Shown here piece after piece: positions 7,786 through 15,101 of a stretch of 40,335 nucleotides of DNA. The notes under the pieces were generated by a model, which was not told the DNA's origin, did not search any database, and saw only the letters and a list, made by a program, of their open reading frames with translations. Source of the DNA: Kiritimatiellia bacterium. GTDB lineage: Bacteria; Verrucomicrobiota; Kiritimatiellia; RFP12; UBA1067. The translations under genes and the position numbers were made by a program. The first letter of the stretch is position 1. The number at the start of each line of letters is the position of its first letter. Where the stretch lies: NCBI GenBank assembly GCA_017563185.1, contig JAFXIL010000125.1, positions 1-40,335 of the forward strand, written 5' to 3'.

Positions 7786-7786
7786 G

Positions 7787-8590
7787 TTACTCCGCCATGA
7801 TTGCATCGAAGGACACCTTTATCGTCGACGACTTGTCGGGTACAAGCATATCGTCAATTGAGGGATCCTCATAGTTTGTTCCAAGTGCCCCGAGAGAGTC
7901 GTTGATGGCGTTCAATACATCGGTTATGCTATCATCTCCTTCCACGACCTTTTTTAGGTTGAGGTCGTTGAGAACAATCTGAATCCGTTCTTTTGTCTTG
8001 ATTATTTTCTTCTGTTCCTCGACAACACGAACAGCCTTTTTCTCCAACGTGGCTAGCAAGACACGATTCCGCGCTATCGCACTTTGAAGTGTTGGACGCT
8101 TTTCAGCAGCCGCAACAATCTTCTCCTGCGCTTTCTCTTTTGAAAGGGCAAATCCGCGAATCGTCACGGGCCATTTCCCCGCAGCATCAGCTTCCCTGTA
8201 GGCACTTTTAGCCTCTTTTAGGAATTGCGCAATGTCTGAGAGTTGAGCCTCCGAATCTGCGATCACACGTTGCGCCTGATTCTTCGCGACAGCGTACTTG
8301 TGAGCCTGAACATCAAGACGGCTGGCGTTCTCGGACAACTTCTCAAGCTGCGCCTGACAATACTCGATTGGATGAAGCGCCCTGTTTTCGGGCGTCCATG
8401 TGTTGTCCTGCCTGATGCGCTCCTTGCGTTGCTGCTCCCTGACGATTCGCGGTGTTTTTTCACCGCCCGACAACTCGCCAATTGTCGCCACTCTATCAAG
8501 CATCGCTATGCGCTGTTCGCGCGGAGCGATGAAAAAGTACGCGGCAACCGCCACCACAATTGCGCCAAGTAGTATTAGTATGCTTTTCAT
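7787..8590 (-). CDS. Single-span membrane protein with long coiled coil
   Basis: A 267-aa protein. Residues 3-22 form one membrane segment (ILILLGAIVVAVAAYFFIA). Most of the rest (about 75-225) is heptad-rich with Gln/Lys/Glu/Ala and little Pro or Gly, as expected of a coiled coil (QAQLEKLSENASRL, AVRVVEEQKKIIKTKERIQIVLNDL). The acidic C-terminal ~45 residues are variable. The shape recalls PspA/IM30-type helical proteins, but with an N-terminal anchor; I see no diagnostic motif. The start has AAAGGAAAG before ATG. It overlaps nothing and lies 21 bp after the TM2-like gene. Confidence 0.7.
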   Translation of the reverse strand: MKSILILLGAIVVAVAAYFFIAPREQRIAMLDRVATIGELSGGEKTPRIVREQQRKERIRQDNTWTPENRALHPIEYCQAQLEKLSENASRLDVQAHKYAVAKNQAQRVIADSEAQLSDIAQFLKEAKSAYREADAAGKWPVTIRGFALSKEKAQEKIVAAAEKRPTLQSAIARNRVLLATLEKKAVRVVEEQKKIIKTKERIQIVLNDLNLKKVVEGDDSITDVLNAINDSLGALGTNYEDPSIDDMLVPDKSSTIKVSFDAIMAE

Positions 8591-8611
8591 TGTTCTTTCC
8601 TTTCTCTTTGA

Positions 8612-10429
8612 TTAGTCTATGTTTCTCGGCACGCGGAGTTTACTGCCCTGCACACTACCTGTTTGATATTGAACAGTTCTATATTCACCTCCTCTTATGA
8701 ATTTCATTGCAATTCTGGCCGAAATGACAAACCATACGAGATATATGACTGCAGCACCCAATGCATATTTCCAACCAAAACCAATAATATTAACTGTTTC
8801 CGCGAGAATCACAAAGACTAGATTTATATAAAACAAATTCCGTCTCCCAGCATACAGCAGATGAATTCCAAAAGCTGCAGGAAGCATACTTCTCAATAGA
8901 ATAATCGGCACCATTTGAATGATTGTCATGACGATAAACATTCTTCCTGTCGGCCAATCATCCCTTACTTTTAGATTTGCACCGTCCTTTCTCACGAATC
9001 CCACGCCTATTATCCACCATATCACCGCCACTAACAATACTGGATACCGGGCAGCATATCCCAGCCACTGGAGCCCTATATCATTCAACTTTGAGCAAAC
9101 CGGCATCATCAAGTTAAAAACATACGCGTCCCACGACGACACGAAAAATTGAACCAATCCACACATCGTCAATGTCAATTGAATCAACGTCATGCGCCAC
9201 CGCCGTATATATGCGTAGTTCACTCCAAACAAACCAAGAGTCATTCCAAGGACAAATAAACGATCGCGTTTTTTATCAGACGGTTTACTTACCTTTTTTT
9301 TTGCGGCATCCCATGTTTTTTTCTCGCAATCTGGGCACACCGTAACTCCCTTGCCGGAACATCTATAGCAGTTTTTCTTCCCAGATCCATCACAGCTTGA
9401 ACAGCGCACCTTTCTCGTACCATGGCATTCCTCGCATTCCATCTTTCCAGTCCCTGAACAAACTAAACAAGTATGCTTCCCTTTAAACCCTTTCCAATCT
9501 CCATGACAATTAGGGCAAATCTCTCGGTATATCTCTTTTACCTGTCCACGCCCCTGGCAGTCACCACACATTAAACGATTCCCATTAACATAGCTATACC
9601 CTTTACCAAAACATCTTGCACAATTAATCCACCGCTCCTTTTTTATCTTTCCTCCTCTACAAACCGGACAATCCCATAGCTCTTTCCCCGTTCCTCCACA
9701 AGCTGTACATTTTTGCTTTCCGTCATCACACTTAGAGCATTTTACTCGCCCGGTTCCATTACACCTATCACACTTGAACGTCTTCTTTCCTCCGCATTTT
9801 CTGCATACGACAACCCCTTTCCCATAACATGTCCTACACTTTTTTCTGTGCTTTTCAATTTCCTTCGTCCAAAGCGTACCTGCCTTTGCTTTCTCGTAGT
9901 CTGCTATCAAGAAATCGGGCAGCGGACTTGTGTCCGCTTTGCCGGTGTATCCAGAGATTACACTACTATCCGAGCAAGACTGTTCGAATGCACGAGGGTA
10001 CTTCTTGATTACATCCTGTGCCATTTTCGAACCCTTTTCGACAGCCTTCGCAAAAAGGAATCTCGCCGCATCTAGATTTGTAGTGACACCAAAGCCTCTA
10101 AAATAATTTATCCCTAACCAATAAAGTCCTGCAGGACTCCCCGCATTTGCGCTTCGAAGAAAGAGTTCGTTTGCTTTTTCGTAATCACGTGCAACAAAGT
10201 CGCCCCTTTGATAAAACAGTCCAAGCACGGCAAATGTACGAGACTTCCCCCCCTTTTCGATTGCCTCATAAGAAAGAACAAATGCACGATTAATATCAAG
10301 AGGAACACCTTTCCCGTCCCGGTATAGTATGGCAAGATCAAGCATTGCGCCAACACTGCCCTCTCCACACTTCTCACAGTACTTCACTCCTTCAGGAAGT
10401 TCCACGCCACATTTAATACATTTTTCCAT
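8612..10429 (-). CDS. Zinc-ribbon / Sel1-repeat / DnaJ-type zinc-finger / TM2-like membrane protein
   Basis: A 605-aa multidomain protein. (1) Residues 1-22: a CxxC...CxxC zinc ribbon (MEKCIKCG...YCEKCG). (2) About 25-145: three to four Sel1-like TPR repeats (AMLDLAILYRDGKGVPLD, YWLGINYFRGFGV...). (3) About 198-375: fourteen CxxC motifs, many as CxxCxGxG, like DnaJ/HSP40 cysteine-rich fingers but far more than DnaJ's four. (4) About 385-430: LFVLGMTLGLFGVNYAYIRRW, resembling a TM2 domain. (5) Further hydrophobic segments to the C-terminus, giving perhaps six to eight spans. There is no J domain, so it is not a DnaJ. The zinc fingers probably bind partner or unfolded protein on the cytoplasmic face of the membrane; this is inferred. 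It is the second gene of the cluster. Confidence 0.8.
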   Translation of the reverse strand: MEKCIKCGVELPEGVKYCEKCGEGSVGAMLDLAILYRDGKGVPLDINRAFVLSYEAIEKGGKSRTFAVLGLFYQRGDFVARDYEKANELFLRSANAGSPAGLYWLGINYFRGFGVTTNLDAARFLFAKAVEKGSKMAQDVIKKYPRAFEQSCSDSSVISGYTGKADTSPLPDFLIADYEKAKAGTLWTKEIEKHRKKCRTCYGKGVVVCRKCGGKKTFKCDRCNGTGRVKCSKCDDGKQKCTACGGTGKELWDCPVCRGGKIKKERWINCARCFGKGYSYVNGNRLMCGDCQGRGQVKEIYREICPNCHGDWKGFKGKHTCLVCSGTGKMECEECHGTRKVRCSSCDGSGKKNCYRCSGKGVTVCPDCEKKTWDAAKKKVSKPSDKKRDRLFVLGMTLGLFGVNYAYIRRWRMTLIQLTLTMCGLVQFFVSSWDAYVFNLMMPVCSKLNDIGLQWLGYAARYPVLLVAVIWWIIGVGFVRKDGANLKVRDDWPTGRMFIVMTIIQMVPIILLRSMLPAAFGIHLLYAGRRNLFYINLVFVILAETVNIIGFGWKYALGAAVIYLVWFVISARIAMKFIRGGEYRTVQYQTGSVQGSKLRVPRNID

Positions 10430-10465
10430 TTTAGTTCCTTTCTCTTCTTGATTGTCATCAACAAA

Positions 10466-11113
10466 TTATACATGGTCATCGTGACCATACAATGCCCGCA
10501 TATAATGCCGAAGAGCAACTTTGCAATTGGCTGCAACATCACCATTGGCAACATAATCGCCAATGTTCTCTATCATGGCGACCAGTTCATCCGCAGTCGG
10601 CTGGCTGTGCATATGGTGTGCAGCGCGAAGGACTCTCTGAACACGACACCAGATGCAGCGAGCATTGTCCGTAATACGCCCATATTTGTTGAGAAGAAAC
10701 GCTTTGAACACGTCGCCTCCGGGCAACGATTCAGCCGGGATATCGATGCCGTCAAGATAATTGCGGATTTTATCATAGGTGTTCAAGCGTGGTTTGTCTG
10801 ACAACCATGTTATGAACGCAAGGAAATTTGGCATTCCGTACTTATTTCGCCCTTCGTGATAATGTCCCCTGTCCAGATATTCTTTGATGGCTCGTACATG
10901 GTTCACCAAAGCCTTCAAATCTTTCACGACATTTCCGGCGAAATCAAAAACGGTCACACCTTTCGCCAACGACAGAAACCGCAATTCGTTGTTCACGGCC
11001 GTGACACGATCTTCAGCAGTGCCTTGTGCGCAAGAACGATCGTTGCCTGTCCTGCGAATGTCCTCGTTGGTCATCCACTTCTTGAACACCTCGCTTGTGC
11101 GTCTTTCCATCAT
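10466..11113 (-). CDS. Soluble protein of unknown function, first gene of the six-gene cluster
   Basis: Start placed at ATG 11113 (a second ATG follows at 11110), preceded by AAAGGAAAAG as in the other cluster genes. The open frame continues upstream to 11248, but that part lacks a binding site and would overlap the likely promoter. The 215-aa product is mainly helical and basic-to-neutral, with His/Trp-rich patches (DRGHYHEGRNKYG, RAAHHMHSQ, RCIWCRVQRVLRAAHHM). No membrane segment, no recognised domain. It is separated by 36 bp from the large zinc-finger protein gene, so probably co-transcribed with the rest. Confidence 0.65.
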   Translation of the reverse strand: MMERRTSEVFKKWMTNEDIRRTGNDRSCAQGTAEDRVTAVNNELRFLSLAKGVTVFDFAGNVVKDLKALVNHVRAIKEYLDRGHYHEGRNKYGMPNFLAFITWLSDKPRLNTYDKIRNYLDGIDIPAESLPGGDVFKAFLLNKYGRITDNARCIWCRVQRVLRAAHHMHSQPTADELVAMIENIGDYVANGDVAANCKVALRHYMRALYGHDDHV

Positions 11114-11147
11114 TCCTCTTTTCCTTTCCTTGTTTCCTTGTGCCTCT

Positions 11148-11153
11148 ATTATC
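11148..11153 (-). promoter_or_regulatory. Possible -10 of the six-gene cluster
   Basis: Minus-strand GATAAT lies about 35 bases upstream of the 11113 start, giving a leader long enough for the AAAGGAAAAG binding site. No convincing -35 is seen. Confidence 0.3.
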
Positions 11154-11866
11154 GTTTCACGGCAAAAGAAAGAGGGCGCGATTCCTTGCCGTGTTTCTGG
11201 TGAGGCTGTAGGATGCCCAGTAAGATCCACGGAAGAAAAAGCGCCCATAGAACAGGCGCATCCTCCACTCCGTTAAGGCTCCTACTGGTCGAAACTTCCT
11301 AGCCTTTATTCAATACTTCACGGTCCACGCCAAAATCTTACGCGGAGAGTTGAAGAATGTTGCCAATGTGGAAGTGTTGCCAGTTCCAGTGTTGCCAGTG
11401 GCCAATGTTCCTAAACTCATTGTTTGGATTTTACTGCTGAGACCTCCGGAAAGATCAGATAGCTAATTGCAAAACCTCTGCCATTGACGCACGTTCATTG
11501 CTTTCGCTGCTTGGAGTCTCGGAGTCCTGGAGGCATTGAGAGTTTTTGAAGATTCTTCTAAATCTCCCAAACTCCTAAACTCCCAGCAGCGAAAGCAAGA
11601 AAGGTCTTGCAACTGGTTCAATATGTTTCTACGTACTCCGTGTCGGCGGGCGTAATTCACCGCCGAGCCTTCTGATGATTGGAAACAACTATTTAAAACA
11701 ACTTGCCTTTGGCGCACGGGCGCGGGGCCTTGCGGCTGCTTCGCAGTTCGCGCTTCGCGCTCACCCAACCTGATCGCTTCGCGACAGGCGCATCAACTCG
11801 CCCGTGCCACTCGGTTAATCTAAAACGATGTAATCATATCAAATTTCTTGTGAAAACAGATAAGAA

Positions 11867-11888
11867 GTGCGGGCGAGTTAGCCCGCAC
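11867..11888. other. GC-rich hairpin inside the gene-less element
   Basis: GTGCGGGC-GAGTTA-GCCCGCAC: a perfect 8-bp stem with a 6-nt loop. On the plus strand TTGTTTTT follows only about 12 bases later, so it is a poor intrinsic terminator; it may still serve as one or belong to the element. Confidence 0.45.
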
Positions 11889-11970
11889 ACCTCTTCAAAG
11901 TTGTTTTTACCTGTTGTTCTGGTTGTTTTCAATCTCAGAACGCATGGGTAGAAAACGCCCGACGACACAG

Positions 11971-12011
11971 CACTCTGAACTTTGAACTTCGAACTCTAAA
12001 CTTTGAACTCC
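11971..12011. repeat. GAACTTTGAACTTCGAACT-type low-complexity repeat
   Basis: Four to five imperfect copies of a ~10-nt word (CTTTGAACTC / CTCTGAACTT) in tandem. Resembles, in opposite sense, the TTTCAAACCTT words at 340-378 and the AGTTTCGGAGTTTC words at 30519-30550. Confidence 0.5.
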
Positions 12012-12208
12012 ATTAAGGCCGAGGCGGCCTTGCCACATCATGCACATCTGTTTTGCAATTACCACACAGGAGAATAAAGCAGAAAATGAAACGGCATTCT
12101 TTCTCTGCACCCCTGCGTCTCTGCGTTAGGAAATACTTGTGTTCACAGAGTTTTAAGTTCAATTGGCAATTGGAATTGGCACTGGCAACACTTCCACATT
12201 GGCAACAT

Positions 12209-13222
12209 TCACCAGCCCGACCCGGGCAGCACGAGCACACCATTCGTCACGAATGGCCTGGACCGAATGGCGCCGCGGTCCGAAGCGGCAGGAGTGCCGC
12301 TTCCCCGAAATGCCAAAGCGGCCAACGCCAACACCGCAAGGAGCGCGCACACGACGAGAAGACGTCGCACAAGATGCCGATGGCGAATCGCCCTGACGAA
12401 ATGGGCTACGGAAGAATACCGCTGCGCGGGAATCGCGGCAGTGGCCCTGCGGACAATCCGCGCCCACGCCCCAGATGGTCTGCCGCCAAAGCACTCGTTG
12501 GCCAGCATGCCAAGCGCATAGACGTCCACCAACGGCGTGATCTCGCCGCCGTTCAGCTGCTCTGGCGCGGCATAGCGCGGCGTTCCCACGGCAACGGCCC
12601 TGCCATCGACGACGGAAAGAGCGCCGCCGGTTGGCCCGGCGGGGATAGTCCCCGTATCCTTGAGAAGGCCCAGATCGGTCAGAACCGGCATGCGGTCACG
12701 CGGGACGCGTGACCCTACCAGCGTGTGCGATCCTACCACACGCCAAAGGATGTTGCCGGGCTTGATGTCGCGGTGGACGAGTCCGAGCGAGTGCAGATGG
12801 CCAACACCATCCGCCACGCCCAGCAGAAACTCTGCCACATCGCCGTCGCGCGAAGGAAGATCGCACGACTCCAGCAGCTCCATCGCGTACCAGGGGCGTC
12901 CGTTCCATTCTCCCGAACCGAGAAACCGCGGAAAGGCGGGATGCGAGTTCTGGACAAGAAACCTGGTTTCGCGGAGAAAGCGGGCGCGCGCCGCAGCGTC
13001 GTGCGATGCGTTCTCGCCCGTTCGAGGAACATACACCTTGAGAGCAGCCGAAACGTCCAAGGCGTCGTTCACCACGCGATACACTTCGCCGCATCCGCCC
13101 TTCCCAAGAAACGCCGCGACGCGCCAGTCGTCGAACATCTCGCCGTCGGGAACCGATGCGCCGGTCGGCATCCGTCCATGCGCGGCAAGGAAGTCTTCTA
13201 TCTCATTCGCGCCGATGCTCAT
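12209..13222 (-). CDS. Membrane-anchored Ser/Thr protein kinase (Hanks type)
   Basis: A 337-aa eukaryotic-like kinase. P-loop GKGGCGEVY begins at Gly40; Lys62 (ALKVY) is the ATP-binding Lys; the catalytic loop is HRDIKPGN with Asp152 and Asn157. The metal-binding motif is DLG (Asp183), followed by the APE motif at 219-221. A basic juxtamembrane stretch precedes one transmembrane helix (about 287-305), leaving only ~32 residues outside. Residues about 161-178 (VVGSHTLVGSRVPRDR) are encoded by a palindromic repeat inserted between the catalytic loop and DLG. The TGA stop straddles the boundary of the TTGCCAAT element, so the extracytoplasmic part may have been cut short. The ATG overlaps the sigma-factor stop by four bases. 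Kinase-coupled ECF sigma factors are common in PVC bacteria, which suggests that the kinase acts on or with this sigma factor. Confidence 0.88.
   Translation of the reverse strand: MSIGANEIEDFLAAHGRMPTGASVPDGEMFDDWRVAAFLGKGGCGEVYRVVNDALDVSAALKVYVPRTGENASHDAAARARFLRETRFLVQNSHPAFPRFLGSGEWNGRPWYAMELLESCDLPSRDGDVAEFLLGVADGVGHLHSLGLVHRDIKPGNILWRVVGSHTLVGSRVPRDRMPVLTDLGLLKDTGTIPAGPTGGALSVVDGRAVAVGTPRYAAPEQLNGGEITPLVDVYALGMLANECFGGRPSGAWARIVRRATAAIPAQRYSSVAHFVRAIRHRHLVRRLLVVCALLAVLALAALAFRGSGTPAASDRGAIRSRPFVTNGVLVLPGSGW
12692..12737 (-). repeat. Palindromic repeat (module I) inside the kinase gene
   Basis: In gene orientation: GGTAGGATCGCACACGCT, then GGTAGGGTCACGCG-TCC-CGCGTGACCGC. Compared with the intergenic copies (GGTCGCGCG/CGCGCGACC), both arms changed in a complementary way (GGTCACGCG/CGCGTGACC), so the palindrome is preserved. 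It is read in frame without a stop. Confidence 0.85.
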
Positions 13223-13842
13223 TCCCCGTCCACCTTTTCAAGAGCCGCCACCAGCGAACGCAGGCTGACCATCATGCGGGACCTGATCTGGTCAACCGCG
13301 TTGCGCTTCATGCCAAACGCCGCCGCCACCTCTTCCGGCTTCTCGCCGTTCACCGCCACACGCAGAAACACCTGCCGGGTCTGCTGCCTGATGGACTCGT
13401 TGCCCAGGAGCTGCTGAAGCGCGATCTCGAGAATCGCTTCACGCCAAGACGACTCGTCGTCGGCCATCATGCCGGACGGCGGTCGCGGGGCGACCGCCCT
13501 ACCGTCGCGGCCACTCGAAACGCGCACCCCAACCGCGTCGGCAATCTCCGTCTGCCGCTTTTCCCTGTGGAGATGACGAAGCGCCTTGTTGCGGAGGATA
13601 CCGGTAAGGTAGTTGTGAAAATGTCCCTTCTCGTCCGGCACGTAGTGGTAGGATGGCAACGCCGCACACAGGGCGACGAGAGTTTCCTGGATTACGTCGT
13701 CCGCATCGATCGTAGGAAAACGTTCACGCAGAAAAGCCTCCATCATCGGACGATACCGCGCCACGAACTCGCTCCAACGGGCGTGATGCGAATCATGCGC
13801 AATCTCACGAAGCAGCGTTGTCGATGTCGTGGGAATATGCAT
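13219..13842 (-). CDS. ECF-type sigma-70 factor
   Basis: A 207-aa sigma factor. Region 2 covers about 20-95 (ARWSEFVARYRPMMEAFL, DADDVIQETLVALCAALPSYHY, FHNYLTGILRNKALRHLHR). Region 4 with its helix-turn-helix is at about 150-203 (RQVFLRVAVNGEKPEEVAAAFGMKRNAVDQIRSRM). The linker holds GRDGRAVAPRPP (about 112-122), encoded by an inserted palindromic repeat. The type, with a long helical region 2 and a following kinase gene, fits sigma factors expanded in Planctomycetes/Verrucomicrobia relatives. ATG 13842 lies 26 bp after the proA stop; no strong ribosome binding site is seen there. The stop overlaps the kinase start (ATGA). Target promoters unknown. Confidence 0.88.
   Translation of the reverse strand: MHIPTTSTTLLREIAHDSHHARWSEFVARYRPMMEAFLRERFPTIDADDVIQETLVALCAALPSYHYVPDEKGHFHNYLTGILRNKALRHLHREKRQTEIADAVGVRVSSGRDGRAVAPRPPSGMMADDESSWREAILEIALQQLLGNESIRQQTRQVFLRVAVNGEKPEEVAAAFGMKRNAVDQIRSRMMVSLRSLVAALEKVDGE
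13477..13503 (-). repeat. Palindromic repeat (module II) inside the sigma-factor gene
   Basis: In gene orientation GGTAGGGCGGTCGC-cccg-CGACCGCCG; 27 bp, exactly nine codons. Matches module II of the two intergenic direct repeats. It sits in the flexible linker between regions 2 and 4. Confidence 0.85.
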
Positions 13843-13868
13843 GGCGAGGAGTGCCTGGCGCCGAGTGC

Positions 13869-15101
13869 CTAGTGGCGGAGGGCGCCGTCGCCCGTGACCA
13901 CGTACTTGTAGGTGGTGAGCTCCTCGAGGCCCATAGGGCCGCGGGCGTGGAGCTTGTCGGTGGAGATGCCGATCTCGGCACCCATGCCGAACTCGCCGCC
14001 GTCGGTGAAGCGAGTTGACGCGTTGTGATAGACGGCCGCGGAATCGACAAGGCGCAGGAAACGCGCCGCACGCGCCTCGTCGCGCGTGACGATGGCGTCC
14101 GAATGGTGCGAACCGTACGCGTTGATGTGCGCGATCGCCTCGTCAACATCCATTACGATGCCCACGTTGAGGTCGAGCGAAAGGAACTCCCTGCCCCAGT
14201 CGACGTCCTTCTCGTGCAGGGTCACGCCCTTCTCCTTCGCCCATGCTTCGACCATGGGCATGAATGCGGAGGCGATGCGCGAGTTGACGAGCAGGCACTC
14301 GGCCGCGTTGCACGTGCCGGGACGCTGCGTCTTGGCGTTGTCGAGGATTGCGAGGGCCATGTCGAGGTCAGCCCCTTCGTCCACATACACGTGGCACACG
14401 CCCTTGTAGTGCTTGAGAACAGGCACGAGCGCGGCCTCGCACATCGCGCGGATCAGGCGCTCGCCGCCGCGGGGGATGGCCACGTCCACGTACTCCGGCA
14501 TGCGCACAAGCGCGCGCACGCCCTCGTGGTCAGTGGTGCGCACAAGCTGGATGGCGTCGAGAAGCGCAAGCGGACGCTCCGTGCCGCACCAGCGGGCGAG
14601 CCCCTTCTGCACGGCATCCGCGAGCGCGACGTTCGAGCGAAGCGCCTCCTTGCCGCCGCGCAGGATGATGGCGTTCGACGTCTTGAAGCAGAGCGCGGCC
14701 GTGTCCACGAAGACGTTCGGACGCGACTCGAACACCACTGCCACAACGCCCAGAGGCTCGCGCACCTTGCGGATGTGGATGCCGCTGGGGCGGTCCCGCT
14801 CAAGAAGCGTTTCGCCCACAGGATCCGGCAGCGCCACAACGGTGCGCAGTCCATCGACCATCGCCTCGAAGCGCGCGGGCGTGAGCGTGAGCCGGTCCAC
14901 AAGCGAAGGCGCAAGCCCGGCGGCCTTCGCCGCCGCCACGTCCTCCGCGTTCGCCGCCTCTATCGCGGGCCTCGCCGCCTCAAGCGCCTCCGCCACCGCA
15001 AGCAGCGCGGCGTTCTTCGCCGCAGTGTCTAGCGCGCGCATCGCGTGCGCAGCCGCCCGGGCCTTCTTGCCGAGCGCCTTGATCTCTTCTTCGACTGTCA
15101 T
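13869..15101 (-). CDS. proA: Glutamate-5-semialdehyde dehydrogenase (gamma-glutamyl phosphate reductase)
   Basis: Reduces gamma-glutamyl phosphate to glutamate-5-semialdehyde with NADPH, the second step of proline synthesis, in the cytoplasm. The 410-aa length is normal. Family signatures: PLGVVAVVFESRPNV, FKTSNAIILRGGKEA, the catalytic-Cys segment QRPGTCNAAE, and the C-terminal GEFGMGAEIGISTDKLHARGPMGLEELTTYKYVV. ATG 15101 overlaps the upstream stop by four bases (ATGA), so it is translationally coupled to the metallophosphoesterase. With proB two genes upstream this completes the route to the semialdehyde; proC is not in the window. Confidence 0.96.
   Translation of the reverse strand: MTVEEEIKALGKKARAAAHAMRALDTAAKNAALLAVAEALEAARPAIEAANAEDVAAAKAAGLAPSLVDRLTLTPARFEAMVDGLRTVVALPDPVGETLLERDRPSGIHIRKVREPLGVVAVVFESRPNVFVDTAALCFKTSNAIILRGGKEALRSNVALADAVQKGLARWCGTERPLALLDAIQLVRTTDHEGVRALVRMPEYVDVAIPRGGERLIRAMCEAALVPVLKHYKGVCHVYVDEGADLDMALAILDNAKTQRPGTCNAAECLLVNSRIASAFMPMVEAWAKEKGVTLHEKDVDWGREFLSLDLNVGIVMDVDEAIAHINAYGSHHSDAIVTRDEARAARFLRLVDSAAVYHNASTRFTDGGEFGMGAEIGISTDKLHARGPMGLEELTTYKYVVTGDGALRH

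Larger units (their letters stand above)
11356..12209. mobile_element. Gene-less ~850-bp element with the same TTGCCAAT termini
   Basis: The left end (11356-11410) begins AATGTTGCCAATGTGGAAGT. The right end (12161-12209) is its inverted counterpart, nearly identical to the right end of the 5191-5309 element. The interior has no credible gene: short reading frames there (11463-11768, 11703-11951, 12053 onward) are low-complexity. It contains clustered repeat words (11505-11585 and 11971-12011), a GC hairpin (11867-11888), a GCACGGGCG/CGCCCGTGC pair around 11716-11810, and a CTGCGTCTCTGCGTTAGG word near 12115. It may be one larger MITE-like unit or two separate end-repeats flanking repeat debris. 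The segment 11154-11355 upstream holds nothing I can name. Confidence 0.5.

Noticed and set aside
8612-10429. Calling the zinc-finger protein a DnaJ
   Set aside because: No J domain or HPD motif; only the CxxCxGxG fingers are shared.
10520-10570. GCAATTGG...ATTGGCAACAT words resembling the inverted-repeat element, inside the cluster's first gene
   Set aside because: Only short words match, in a coding region without paired termini; probably chance.
11463-11951. Two ~80-100-codon ORFs in the gene-less element
   Set aside because: Low-complexity repeat sequence, no ribosome binding site, no recognisable protein pattern.
14025-15032. Long plus-strand ORF opposite proA
   Set aside because: Arg/His/Val-rich antisense frame typical of GC-rich coding DNA; proA is certain.
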